Shown here piece by piece: positions 21,434 through 34,215 of a DNA stretch of 64,000 bases; position 1 is the stretch's first letter, and each line of letters begins with the position of its first letter. Source of the DNA: Xiphias gladius (taxonomy: Eukaryota; Chordata; Actinopteri; Istiophoriformes; Xiphiidae); contig NC_053412.1 of assembly GCF_016859285.1 (NCBI RefSeq), forward strand, positions 228,501 to 292,500, given 5' to 3'. Below the pieces are notes generated by a model that was given only the letters and a program-made list of their open reading frames with translations, did no database searches and was not told where the DNA came from. A program made the position numbers and the translations under genes.

Positions 21434-24400
21434 CTACCAACGAAGAAGAGCAGGGGCGCGGAGACATAAGAGAGACGATGATCAAAGGAGAGAAAATGAA
21501 ATCAATAGAGTCTTTGGTGTGACTGCTTCTTTCTTATCAACACAGCCCAGTAGAACCCAGCAGAACTCACCTGTCTGCTGTTGTAGAGAACGGCCACCAC
21601 GAACATCACCATGAGAACGACACAAACTCCGTTCCTACACAGGTGATGAGACCTGAGCGACACAGGAAGGGACCGGGCTGTGAATTTGTATGTTACCGTA
21701 AATCAGACTATTTAATTCAGGTTTTTTGTAGTTAGCATAAGACAGCTAGCTTAGCATCGGACATTCAGTTCGTAGGCAGCCGTTCTTATCTAGCACGTTC
21801 ACCTGTGTGTCTCTATGAGGTAGGTGTAGAGGGCGGTGGCCAATAGGAGGACGGCCAGCTTCAACACGCAACTCAACCTGAGGAACACCGCACAGGTAAC
21901 CATGGCAACCACGCCGCTCAGCACCATGTACTGTACACAAGGAAGATCGTTAATCACAGCGATGCCTACGCTAACGATACGGTGAAGCTTCGGTGTTCGC
22001 TCAGTGTGCGCGTGTTCGAACGCACCTCTGGATGTGTGCAGATGTTGACGTCAGGCCAGGTGGAGGTGGGCGGAGCCAGTAGCGAGTCACTTCTGTTAAT
22101 GTGGGTGTCTGACGAATCACACCACAGCTGGAGGAGGGAGGGGAGGAATATTTATCCTTCTTCTGTCGTTACCTTCTATGCCTCAGTTGGTGTTGCTCAG
22201 GTCGAAGTCCCTCAACATTTGCACTTTGACCCCCAGAGTGGAAACGTGACAACGCTACCAGACTTACGATGTCCGAGGAGGCGACTCCGAAGTTGACGGT
22301 GATGGCGGTGAGCGTGAGCAGCGTCCGGGCGGCCTTGGTTTCGTGAACCCAGCAGCAGAGAGACTGAAGAGGGGCGGGGCAGCGCTTAAACTCCTCCCCC
22401 AGGGTGAGCAACAGGAGCAGAGAGTAAACAGCTCCACTGATCACGAACTGAGCGACCATCGGACACGACCTGCACGGAAACATGAGGGAGGGGACGTTAG
22501 CAGTTACCGGGCCGTGTCAGGTGAAGCTGGTGTCAGAGTGAACGCTCTTCGAACTGGTCGGTGTACCGTGGCGCGGGGATCAGCGCTTGGGCGGCCATCA
22601 GCAGCAGCAGCACGATGAAAGAACAAACCATGTTGGACTTGAAGAGTTCGTCTCTCATTTGGGAGTACTGAGAGACAGGAAGAGGACGGTTAACGCTCGC
22701 CAAACCGCCGGCTACGCCTCAAAAACAAGTCGCGCCCAGGGAGTCAAGTCGTTACCTTTCCCTCCATGTGGGCGTCCTTGAACACCTGAGCGAAGGTGGT
22801 GATGTGCTCCTTCCTCATGCGCTCGCTGCTGCGAACCTCCATGGCCTGGCGGATCCTCTTGTTGACCTCTCGCGATCCCGACCTCTGAGCCGCGACCTGA
22901 TCTGGCAGCTGGGTCAGTGAGCCGTTGGTGAAAGTGGCGAGGATCTACGGGGACAATGCAAGACATCAAAAGACATCACATTTCCACAAAGTCCCAGATT
23001 ATTGTTACAAAAGTTTCCACTGTCCTCACAAAACTCATCCCCAGGATGTCTCCGAACGGCGGCTCCGCGCTCCAGCTCGTCATCTCGTCATAACTCGGGC
23101 GTCTCACTTTGGGCGGCTTGGCCTCCTCCCGCGGCGCCGGGCGGATCAGGTACGTGTCGATGTTGTGTCTCCGCAGAAACTCGTTGCGTTCCCGGCCGTG
23201 CCCCGCCTCCGTCTCGTAGACCCCGCCCAGACAGTCCAGAGTGGCCCGGGAGATGTGAACCCGCCTGAGGCGAGGACCAGAGAGTACAGAGCTTTTTTGA
23301 CTTTACATGATCCGACAGATAACTGGGATGAAATAACACGGCAGCAAAGTGCTCTCATCTCTGTGTGTTCCCCAACGTTTGTTGTCGTTTCCTTTTGCCA
23401 GTAAACCAGCAAATGAGGAACTTTTGGTCAAGGATCAACATTTTACTTACACACTGTTCTAAAGTGGGTCGGACATTTTTTTAAGTTAAACTATTTTTGA
23501 CAGCTGTGGGGTGAGGACGCTCTTGTCAAGGAACGTCATGTTTCCAAAGTGAGGACATTTTGGCAAAGACATGATACGACTCTTTCAGGCCAAGACATGG
23601 ACTAAGGGGTTACTTTACAATCCGGTTCAGGTTTATGGTGACCAGTATATTAGGTCGGATGTATGTTAATGCAAGAGGATGTATGAGTGCGTGCGTCTGA
23701 CCCCGGCACTCCTGCAGCCTCCAGGCGGTTGGCGATGTCGACGTCCCAGCTCCAGATGTCAAACTGCCACTTCTGAAGACCCAGAACACCACAAAGAACC
23801 GACCCGGAGTGGACGCCGATCCTCATGTCCACCTCCTGCTGCAGATCCCGACGAACGTAACTGCAACAGATCAACGTCCCCGTGAAGCTTCACGTAGGCA
23901 GCGCGTTTAAGCTGTTACACGAGCGTGTGTTTTTACCGTGTGGTGTTGATCATGCTGAGGCCCATCTCCACACAGCAGCGAGCGTGTCCTCTCTGAGGCT
24001 CTGGGACTCCGGACACACAGTAATAACAGTCCCCCAGGATCTTGATACGCAAACACTGATGCTCCTAAACACACCAACGCCGAGGAAAAACAATACCCCG
24101 AGTTTATTTACAACCATTTTCTGACGTGTCTCAGGTCTCATGAAGCAGCTCAAAGGGCTCCACACATTAAAAACGTAAAGAGCAGCCGATTAAATCGAAA
24201 GCTAAAATATTTAATCACACTTAAAAAGAGGAAGGAAGTAAAACAACAGACAATAAGCAAAAATCAAATAGAAATAAAAACAAAAAATTAAGAGGAAAGT
24301 AATAATATTTGTTTGTTAGTAGATAATTGTCCGTTTTTCTTCTCTTCGTTGTGAAAATTTGTTTCATAATTATTTCATTGTTTTCTTCTTCCTTCAACCA

Positions 24401-27400
24401 TAAAACCTAATTTTAGTCATCATTTTATTTTTTCGTTTTTTAATGCTTTAAAGTTTTTTGTGTAAGTTACTTCACCCAACCCTTTATTCCGTCGACTTAT
24501 TTCTGTTCTATTCATGTTCTTTTTCTAAACATTGCACAAAGTTAAAGAAAAAAATTTAAAATTTAAAAGCTGAAATAAAACTTAAACAACAGAAAAAAAA
24601 CTCAACTTTAAAAAAAAACCCAAAACTTAAATAACAAAAATCTTCCAAATAAAACAAGAAACATAAACTTCAAAAGAGAAATTAAAAAAAAAAAGTGAAA
24701 CAGTTAAAACCTAAAAATGAAATCAAGACATTAAAACTCCCGAGGGAAGAAAAATATTAAAATCCAACTCGTACAAAAGCCTGAAAAACAAACTTGAAAC
24801 TAATAAATCAGCGGTCTGTGCGGTTGCCGCGGTGACCTGACCTCGGCCAGCCTGTCGAAGCGACCGAAGAGTTCGTTAAGAGTTTTGACGAGATCCTGAG
24901 CCGAGAGAATCAGCGAGAGCGAAGTGAAGCCGATGATGTCTGCGAACAGGATGCTGCAGACACAGAGAGAGAAAGGTACCATCAAAACCAGGAAGTCAGA
25001 ACCTGAAGAGACATTCAGAGTTCGGACTCATTTTCTTCTGTCTACGCCACAAAAAACGAGTTCTTACAGGGAAAAGTACGATGTTTTTAGGATTTAAAGC
25101 TTTTACATGAAAAACTCTGAGATTAAAGTCCCCTTTTTAATACACATCTTGCAATATAAAGTCAGAGTCTCTTAAATCGCTGAATGTCACGGTTTACACT
25201 TTTCCATAACTTTACAAGCTCAGGGTCTGAGCTGCTCAGAGGATCTTCCGAGCTGCACTGATCGCGTTTTGGCCGAGGCCTCTACCTGACGTCTCTGTAG
25301 TGGTGGATGTAGATCTTGTCGAACTGCTGCGGCAGCAGATATTCGTCCGCTGCGGCCATGTCGGCGATCATCTCCAGAACCAGAAAACGGGGCAGGATGG
25401 ACATGACCAGACGCTCCTGCAGGACACAGAACAAACTTTGAGGTACGCCAAACATGTCGCGGCTCCCGGTTTTCAAATGGCTGCCGGTGTTTCTCCACCT
25501 GTCTGTGGTTCTCTCTCTCCAGTCGGACCCGTCCCTCGATGCAGCGTCTGGTCTCCAGGAAGGCCTGTCTCTGAGTCCGATCCGACAGGTAGTGGATGAA
25601 CAGGCCCGCCGTGTTCATAGCCAGGTACAGCGAGGCCTTCGACAACACCTGCACGGGTACCACGACATGGAAACCAGGGACAGAGGGACATGTTCTTCGA
25701 AGGAAAGAAAGGAGGGAAGGGAAGCAAATAACGAGAGAGAAAGAAAGAAAACCTTTCTGATGGAGGTGTGGTCGCCGTAGTGACAGCAGACGTCCACCAG
25801 GAGATGCAGGGTGGAGGTGGTTGCCCCGGCGACGATGGACCAGAGGAGGGGGAGGGGCAGCAGGGTGTAGGTGGAGAACAGGGTGAAGAAGATGTACCAG
25901 GAGCGGTCGCTCTCCGCCCAACTGAAAACCCCGACCAAGACCTGGACCGTCTGAGACAACCAGCTCACCACAGACAGGTACCTGGGACACACACAGTCCT
26001 GGACTGAAGTAACAGTGCAACTGGGTACAGGTACTCAGTACTCAGTACTCCAGTACTCCAGTACTGGAGTACTGGTCAAAGTCCTGCTTTCGCAATCCAA
26101 CTCAAGTGAAAGTAAAAAAGCAAAACTGACTGATACAACTAGACTCTGATTTTAATAGACGACTCACAACTGTCGACAGTAAATTTTATGCAAGTGGTCT
26201 TGAGACTACGTGGTTGGAAAAAACGGGTCTAACATTAAACACCGTGTCGTGTTTTGTATTATTATTGATAAATGTGATGCAGTAGAAGAAGAATGTCTCC
26301 CAGCAGAAGCAGAGAGAAAACTGGATTTGAACTAGAAACTCTCCAGTTCAGGAAAAGCATCCGAAATCGGACACTTCACCCGCTGAAGAAGAATCCGCTG
26401 CAGCTCCTGGTGGATTTCATTTCCCTGTATAACTAGTTACTGGGGCAAACTGGTGCACGGAGGAAAGCGGGAGAGCCGCAGCCGTCAACACAGCGTGAAA
26501 ACGCAGTGAAAAGAGGAGGGAAGACCAGCACCGGTCAACGAGGTCACCACGGAGTACTACCAAAACCTGATGACCAGATTCCCTCAAATCCACGAGGCCT
26601 TTCTAAGCTCGTTGGTGACGACCAGCGAGGTTCTTCTCTGACCGGACGAAAACTGCTGGTACAGCTGCTCCAAGTCTGCAGACCTGACGGGTTACAGTTC
26701 TTACAAGATGGCAGAGATCGGATTGTCTGAAAACCTGTTTTGTTCATGGGAGCACGTGTTTGTGGCATGGACTTACACGAGTAGAGTATACTAAAAAAAA
26801 CAGACTGTAAAAGAGCAAAAAGCAAAGTAGAGAGAAGCGTACTGTTTAAAATATACACTTAATTAAACAAGATTGTTTTTAAATAAAAAACTTTATTTTA
26901 AATGAACAGTTTGAAAATAAAGACCTTCAAAAAATGAAATAAAATTTCTGGATTAAAAACTGTCAAAGAGTTTTTAGTAATAATTCTCAGAATAAAAATC
27001 TTGAGTAATCAACAGGTTAAACTTAAAGGTTTGACAGGTGTGACTCGATGTCTTTAACATAAAACTCATAAACAACTGTTTGAATTTGCCCAAACGCCGT
27101 GTCTGCCGTTTGCGTATCTTTACTTGAATGTGTGTTGCAGCGCGGGGATGAAGACGCCTCGCACCGTCGACCCCCGCGACACGAAGAAGTCGGCGTCGCT
27201 GAGAGACTGGTGTTTCGTCTGCGCCGCCGTCGCGATCCTCGGCATCGCCGGGTGGATACGAGCCGCCGACGAGCGCCGCTTCTGCCAGAACGCTCCTCGA
27301 GACGCCTTGTTGCGGATCTGCCTGCAAGACGGCAGCCAGGGAAAAGCGGCTTAGACAAAAAGCAGAAACCTTTTAAGACTTAAAACCGAACCTTTGAGGT

Positions 27401-28439
27401 GTAAACAGGCGCAGCACTGAGTCCAAATGTCAGAAAAAACCTCAAGTTTAACTCAAGTAAATCTTACGTTCATCTGTTGATAAAGCTGAAGTATCCCTCA
27501 AAATAATTTAGGATTAAATTCAGGTCAACTCACGAAGGAACAATAATTATGAGAAAACAAACTAATTATGTCACGAGCTGACTGATGATTGACAGTTTCA
27601 GTTTTAATTTAATCAAAGACGAAGGTACCTTTGACATCAATCTGAGACGATGTTAAAGCATCTCAGAGATTTTCATTTAAATAAAGGATCTCACAAGATG
27701 TCGCTGAACGAGGTGCCAACGCCGTGACTGAGCCTATGACCCTCTGAGGAAAGTCCTGCCCTATTCATGTGTCTGCGGTTTTATGACCTGGGCGTCTGTG
27801 GCGACATTCCCGGGAAAAACACCGTACGAAGTTACTGCCAACGCAAGCCGAACATTTCCTGCTGCCGCAGCGGAACATTAAAAGCTCTTCACTGGAGGAG
27901 CACCGGTTGACTTTAATGCAGCGTGCGCGTCGGTGAGCCCGGCTCTCATCGCTGTCGTTGATCCAACCCGTTCAGCGGATCCGTTTGAAATGTTTGTGAA
28001 GAAGGAGAAGGAGCGGCGTGACCGAGCTGTGAGGTGAGCAGCTGCAGGCGACAGGCCGCTCACCGCCACCTCCTCAGCCAGGGAACCAGCTCCTGTCGCC
28101 GGGCCCTGCTCTTCGCAGACTCAGGCCAATTATTGCCCGACTTCTTTGTTAAAACCGCAGCGCTGCGACTTGATGACATCGCTCTCCCTACCTGTTGATG
28201 TCTGCGATGTAGGCGTCGGTGACGGTGATGCGGTGCCTCCCTCTCTCCAGGCCTCCGGCGAGCCTCAGCGAGTACAGGTTGTGTCGGTGGATGACGTTTC
28301 TGACGGCGTTTTGCCACAGCAGCTGCCTCTTCTGCAGGCCGGGGGCGGGGCTTACGCCGGCGCTGAAGGTGATGTCGCCGGTCTGCCGCGCCGCCTCGCA
28401 GTCGCCGTTCTCCAGCGCGCCGCGGTCGTCGCCGTCCAT
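17454..28439 (-). CDS. adcy8-like: membrane adenylate cyclase, type 8 class
   Basis: Class III adenylate cyclase making cAMP from ATP at the plasma membrane. Twenty-two exons join without phase conflict into 1096 residues (3291 bp with stop); human ADCY8 has 1251. Layout: cytosolic N-terminus, first membrane cassette (incomplete here), C1 catalytic half, second membrane cassette, C2 catalytic half. Type 8 identity rests on [46 protein letters not shown] and [17 protein letters not shown]; types 3, 1, 5 and 6 differ at these places. WQNAVRNVI near residue 40 resembles the N-terminal calmodulin-binding helix of ADCY8, suggesting calcium/calmodulin control. Catalytic residues appear intact. The start is the ATG at 28437-28439. 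The exon for membrane spans 1-2 was not found. Whether this is the adcy8 orthologue or an extra fish paralogue cannot be decided here. Confidence 0.93.
19669..20667. repeat. 1-kb 14-bp minisatellite in adcy8-like intron
   Basis: About 1 kb of GTGCGTCTTTGTCT/GTGCGTCTTCGTCT units, with frequent 6-bp TTYGTC insertions. It ends four bases from the splice donor of exon 20672-20818. Because 14 is not a multiple of three but 42 is, the array encodes a 14-residue period ([14 protein letters not shown] on the minus strand). It has no stops in any frame I checked, so the several 340-540 codon open frames across it are by-products of the repeat. Confidence 0.98.
21571..22944 (-). CDS. adcy8-like: adcy8-like exons 10-15: C1b end and second membrane cassette
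   Basis: Exons 22756-22944, 22567-22667, 22268-22469, 22026-22127, 21803-21930 and 21571-21652. Exon 10 gives [21 protein letters not shown], the charged C1b/linker block typical of ADCY8, and exon 11 [20 protein letters not shown], entering the membrane. Hydrophobic stretches [30 protein letters not shown] and [12 protein letters not shown] follow. Exon 13 encodes the extracellular loop ([17 protein letters not shown] ... NICTHPE). It contains one N-glycosylation sequon, NRS. Confidence 0.93.
23030..25981 (-). CDS. adcy8-like: adcy8-like exons 3-9: first membrane cassette and C1 catalytic half
   Basis: Exons 25753-25981, 25499-25648, 25286-25416, 24842-24953, 23937-24064, 23702-23860 and 23030-23264. 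The first carries hydrophobic segments ([20 protein letters not shown] and following). Then come [15 protein letters not shown] and the C1 core: [13 protein letters not shown] and [11 protein letters not shown] supply the two metal-binding aspartates, followed by [27 protein letters not shown] and [13 protein letters not shown]1 closes with [19 protein letters not shown]. After it comes a short variable C1b ([16 protein letters not shown]), shorter than in human ADCY8. Confidence 0.94.
26050..26075. repeat. perfect 26-bp palindrome
   Basis: CCAGTACTCCAGT followed by its exact reverse complement, preceded by further GTACTCA units from about 26031. It lies in the cyclase intron between exons 27124-27321 and 25753-25981, where a membrane exon is missing. 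Confidence 0.9.
27124..28439 (-). CDS. adcy8-like: adcy8-like exons 1-2: cytosolic N-terminus
   Basis: Exons 28192-28439 and 27124-27321. Exon 1 encodes an acidic start ([13 protein letters not shown]), then [20 protein letters not shown], matching the ADCY8 calmodulin-binding stretch. Exon 2 is Arg/Ala-rich and ends with [20 protein letters not shown], the counterpart of the conserved block just before the first membrane span of ADCY8. It ends two bases into a codon at a GTAAAG donor. The next recognisable exon is 25753-25981. In human ADCY8 roughly 75 residues, including the first two membrane spans, lie between these two points. Confidence 0.88.
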
Positions 28440-31400
28440 GGTTACGAGAGCGGCGAGGCCCAAGTCCTCCGTGACTCGATTGGTGCAGGAAGCGCGGTGA
28501 GCATCGACGGATGTAGACAAACGGCGGCACTCTGTTAGCGAGGAAAGCACAATCTGAAAAACGCGTCATACGTCAGGGCGCGGTGGAGGCGAAAGACCCT
28601 CTAATCTGTGAGGACTCAACTGAGGCGGAAGTCATCTGAGGACGCACCGGTTCATAATTTCAACAAGCAAACGGAGACCAGTCGATTCCCGAACCGGGAG
28701 ACCGTGGGGCTATTCAGACTTTTGTACACTGGCCATTATGTATTTTAATCGATCAATTATTTGATGATTTTTATATTTTAAAACGCTCTATTCCTGCCTG
28801 AGATCACAGACCGAGGCGAGGCGGAGGAACCTTTCGGTTCTCGATCTGTTGCAACCGTTCTGGAGGTTCACTTGATCCGACTGTCTCTCTACCAAAAAAC
28901 TAAAGGGTTTCTCATTGGACCCGTTGGCCTGAACACCTGATGTCGGCCCAGGTCAGGTCCAGGATTCAGGGCTAATCCAATCAGATTACGGCACAGCGAC
29001 CTGCTGGGTCCCAACAGACTCCCGTCGGCAGGAAGTTAATCTCTGCTCGGAAACATCCGGAAGGACGGACGAATGGAGGAAAACCGTCATCTGCTTTAAT
29101 TCACCTGGACTGTGTTGTATTGGTCAGTTAGAAACCCATTAGGAAGTTTGCGTGTTAAATTCTTACTTCGTTTAAATGTTAATCTTGGTATTTTGTGATT
29201 ACGATTTTTTTTTTAAATAAAAATTAAAATAAATAAACAATAATCGCAAAACTAATGAGTTCACTTGCCCGGGCATCAAATCTCCTCCACTGGGTTCAAC
29301 TTCATGGCTTGATTGCTCTGCGGCTCTACGGAGATTTTTAGCCTCTTTTAGGTCCCAGCTTTGGTCCCGTGGCACATTTGCCTCCGTCCACCAGCTGCTG
29401 AGCAGCAACCGGCAGACAGACCCAGCCAGAGACCAGCTGCTGGAGACCAGAACCAGAGCGATGACTGACAACATCAACGGGACGATGTCGTTGCTCTGTC
29501 ACAGCTGGAGGTTCGTTATGAGCAGGTGACGTGTCGCATGTTGAGTTTCCAACTTCTTCGCAGGTGTGATCAGACGACGGGTTAAGACGTCCCTGCTGGG
29601 CTTGGATCTGACCGAGGCAATAACCACTTCTTCTTCTTCTTCTTCACGTTTACCTTTATCAGATTGTTTTGTAAATGCGAGATATTGTGGTTTCTAAAGT
29701 TTGTACCCGGGTATCATCTGAATGTTTTTAACTCATGGTGACACATTGCCTGGTACCACTCAACACTTTCTTTGATTCCTTACTTTTCTGTTAAAGCTTT
29801 TATCGCACCGAACAAAATCATTTCTTGAAATGTTGTCACATGTTAGAGGTTAGTTTTTTAATGTTGTGCTTGAACAAACCTAAGGAGATTCTCATTCTGA
29901 GCGGAGAGTAGAGGTTAAGTTTCACGGCAGTGTTTGACTCTACCACCACTTTTCATTTGTTACTGAAGCAGCTCTGCGGTTTTACACCCGGCCCTGGATG
30001 AACGTGTCTGCTGGACCTACTTGTTGCAGCGCTGGAGTTGGTCTCATCCAGATGAGGAGTGTAACAGCAGCCTCGTGCGTTGGTCGCCGGCGACGGTGGC
30101 TGGTCTCTTTCATGTTTCTCAGTTCTTTCCTCTTCCCTTTCGTCCTTTTTCGATTCCCATTTTTTGATCTTTTGATTCCATTTCTCTCATCTCTTTTTGC
30201 TTCCTTTTCCACAAATGTTTTTCCTTTTCTTTCCTCTTTTTGTCTTTTTATTTAGTCTTGAACTTCACTCTCCTGTCTGATTTCATTCCACATCTCTAAC
30301 ACACACTTGCAACTTCATTCTTCATCCACATTTGGCCAAAATAGATGCTTTTATTCAACTGATTAGTTTAAGAAAAAAAAAAATAAAAATCGAATTAATC
30401 TTCTTTTCGTTAATCATTCCTTAATCTTCTTGCATTTCTTTCAGTCTCAGGTTTTTTGTTCTCAAGTCCTACGTACGTAAAAAGTGTTCTGTCAAGATTC
30501 TTGCAAAATTACTCGATGGTGAAACTCTCTATCAACGTTTAAATGTTGTTAAATGTTCATGAAGTCTGGCGAAGGGCCTGTTAAGCTCTTGTTAATGTCC
30601 AGTAATTTGTGTCACAACTTCTTTAAATTTACCGTCTCCACTGGCATAATTCTTTGTAGTGTCTAGTTTTCAAATCTTCTCTCCCCATTTATTTGGCTAC
30701 ATCCCCTCAGGAGACCTGCAAAAAATACAAGAATGCAAAAAATTAAAACAATGAACCACAAGTCAAATTCAACAGTAGTTTTAAGTCCTAATGTTAGTTT
30801 AATTTACCTCAGTGAAAGGAAAAGTCAACACGACGCGAACGAGGAGTCTGAGGATGAAGAGACAAAGAAATCCAGAAAGAAAAACAAAAAGCAGAGAAGA
30901 AGAAACCGGCGACAAACACAACAGAGAGAGAGGTAGATTCAGGTGGAGAAGCTTTGTGTGTCTGTTAATCCCAACAGGAAGGCCTGAAACAGAGACAAAT
31001 GGCTCCTCATTAATAGGACCGATTAAGTCCTGGCGTGTGTGTTCAGGTGCATGACGGGATTGGCAGACGTCCAGTCAGGTCAGATTGCGTTTGAGTGTGT
31101 GGTGCACAGTTTGTTTTATACTGTAGGAACATGCTGGGCGTCGTTAAGAACAGACAAAGACAAACCAAACTCTGAGTTTCTACGTCTGAGTTCAGCTTCA
31201 CACAAGAGGAGAGGAGGAGAAAAGCTGGTGAATCTTAGGAATCGCGGACCTGCTGACCTCCAGATGCTAAACAGGACCTGAAAATACAGAAAATGTCACC
31301 AATTCATCTGTAGCTGTGATTAACTTACAGGAAGAAACGTGAGAGAATCATTCAAAAGGTCAGATTCAATAAAGGACGAGGAACCGGCCAAAAAAAAAAA

Positions 31401-31677
31401 AAAAAAAAGAGGAAATCCTAAATAATTCAGGTTATTTCGTAAATTTCAGGTTCTGCCAAAATATTCCAGGATATCGCAGAATATGCCAGGATGTCCAAAG
31501 CTTACAAGATATTTTGAAAAAGCTTTAAGGTCTAAACAAAAACTGGTCCCCACAAAGACAGATTTATAGTAGCACACCCCCACAGACAGGCTGGAGTCGG
31601 AGAAGTGATGTTTGTCTTTTTATTTCAAAAACAATCCAGTAGAACGTGCACTTACATGAACCACAGTGAGACTGTAA

Positions 31678-31698
31678 CACACACACACACACACACAC
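31678..31698. repeat. (CA)n microsatellite
   Basis: About ten uninterrupted AC units in intergenic DNA. Confidence 0.93.
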
Positions 31699-32008
31699 GA
31701 GTGGTGAACAGAAATCGGCTCATTTAAACTTCATAACAGTTTGTGTTAAACTGTCGACATGTGACTCTACAACTGTGTCCTCATAATGTGGGAAAAATCA
31801 AAAATCGATTTTCTCCCTTTTCTTAAACGCTCGTCTTCTTCTGCATGATTGTGCACGTGTGACCTCAGAGGGTCTGAAGGCGACAGGAAACGCATCATCA
31901 ACTCGTCAGATGATTAATGTGTGACTGACATGACACAGTCATGAGGTATGAAGGTTGATCTGTGACAAATTAATGTGTTAACGACTTTACACACTCCTGA
32001 TGTCCTTT

Positions 32009-32010
<2 letters not shown>

Positions 32011-32067
<57 letters not shown>
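32011..32067. repeat. (CA)n microsatellite
   Basis: About 28 uninterrupted AC units in intergenic DNA. Confidence 0.95.
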
Positions 32068-32068
<1 letters not shown>

Positions 32069-33259
32069 CCCATTAATCCAGTGTGTCTGATGCTTTTAAA
32101 CCAACTGAGCTGTTCATCGTACAAAATAAATAATATGTGGTTATAACATAGAACACGCATTTACATAACGACACATTTAAATAACGTGTGATTGGCCGAC
32201 GCTTTACATCAAAAACACTCTTTATGTTCCACTTGATGATTTATTGGGATTTTTATTGTTGCTATTTTCAATATATAGTTTTGGTTATTTTTAGAATGAA
32301 TTGTTTCATACATTTATTACCGATCAATTGATTTTTTCGCTATATCTACCGTTATGTATGTTTGTTTGTTACTTTTTAGCGTTTTTTTTTTTATTGTTTT
32401 TGCAATTTAAGATCATTTGTGTTGATTTTAAAAATTGAGTGTATTTGTTAAGACATTATTTTATTAATTTATTTCTAATTTCTTATGTCCATTATTTTCT
32501 TAATTTTCAAATTCCATTTGATTTGGTTGCTTTAAGTTAAACTTTTACCGTTGTGTTATTTGGTTTTAATTTAATGTTTTTACTTTAATCTATTTTGGAT
32601 TTTTTTCTGTTTTTTTTTTAAGCAAAATGCATCACGGTCCGTTTGTTGTTAATTTACCACCAACAAAAACAACAGCATATTATTTTACTGACATCAGTAA
32701 ATATCGATAAGGACAAAGTCAGTGTTAACCATGAGGATGCAGCGATGATTTACTTGATACAGAGAGAAACTTTAAATTCCTCAATGCAGATTTGTAAAGA
32801 GACCATAACAAATTCTGTCATGGTGATCTATGATTAAGTCATAAAAATACTTTAAAATTGCATTAAAGCAACAAGTGGAAGCTCAGTCTGTGCATTTATT
32901 CATTCCTGTGGATACACAAATGTAAAAATATAAAACTATGATACCATACCCATGCTGTCTGTCACCTCTTTACATTATGAAAGACTTTTTTTCTGCTTTA
33001 ATAAGATGCTTCAATTTCTGTCATAGATGGACAGACGTGGTAAAAAGCTGTAAACGGACACGAGTCTCTTTTAGTTCGACGTCCCGTCATCATCGTCACC
33101 ATGTAAACGTTCCTGTTCGGGTAAAGACACTGTCATTGTGGGACCTTTGTGGAGGACAAAATGCTGTTTAACAAGAGGCAAAGGAACACAACTGCTGCTT
33201 ATTGACAGTTTTTCTGGTCAAAAGAGCAGGATTAAAAAAAAAAAAAAAAAAAACCAAAC

Positions 33260-34215
33260 TTCAATCTCTGGCAACAAATGGGTTAATTAAGGTATTTTTA
33301 GGGAACAAATGATTTATCTCAGGGAAAAAAAGGAAGTGTTTTGTACTATGAGGGTACAACGTACATTCGAGGGCACAAAGAAGTATTTTAAAAGAACATC
33401 TTGAATGACTTAAATAAATGAGCATTTTGGGGGAACAAATAAACAATTTCAGGGAAAAAATGAAAGAGTTTGTATTTTCAGGGAACAGTTTATATCTGAG
33501 GGCATAAACAAGTGTCCTAAGATTTAAAATCACTTTAGGGAGCAACTTATCAATTCGAGGGAACAGGTTCGTAGGTTTAGGGAACAAATGATTCACTTAG
33601 GGTACAATTTACTACAAAAAACAAATCAAAACAAAAGAAAATAAACAGGAATTTGAGGGAACAAATTAGAAATGTAAGGAAATAAATTAACAGTTTAAGA
33701 TTAGTTGCTTCAGGGTAAAGAAAAAAAAAGGAAATTTGACTGCAAAAATTTACTATTTGAGGGTAGAAATTAGTCACGTAAGGTAACACATTTTTTAATT
33801 TGAAACAAAGTATGGATGTGAGGGGAACTAATTTGCAAATTTAAGGGAACAAATTTGACATGCAAGGCAACAGTTTGGCAGTTGGAGCCACAAATTAGTC
33901 ATTCGAGGGAACAAATCATACGTTTTTGACAAAAAAACAGGAGTTTAAGGGACCAAATAAGCAATTCAAGGCTGCAAATTAGAAAAGTTATGAACCAAAC
34001 TGAAAGTGGTCCCTGAAAAGGAGGAAATTATGGAGCTGAAAGACAGAAAAATAAAAGTTATAATAATCACTTCAGGGAGCAGTTTTACATCAGGTAACAA
34101 GTTATTCATTTCAGTTTAGAAAATTTGAATTTGAGGAAAAAAAAAAAAAAAGGAGTTTAGGGTGGATCTCAACGATTGAAGGGAACTAATTAGAAATGTA
34201 ATGGATCTTATGGAG
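33260..34215. repeat. degenerate minisatellite with GGGAACAAAT core
   Basis: More than a dozen diverged occurrences of GGGAACAAATT or GAGGGNACAAA at irregular spacings of roughly 30-60 bp, separated by AT-rich spacer. The irregular period and divergence indicate an old array. Confidence 0.82.
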
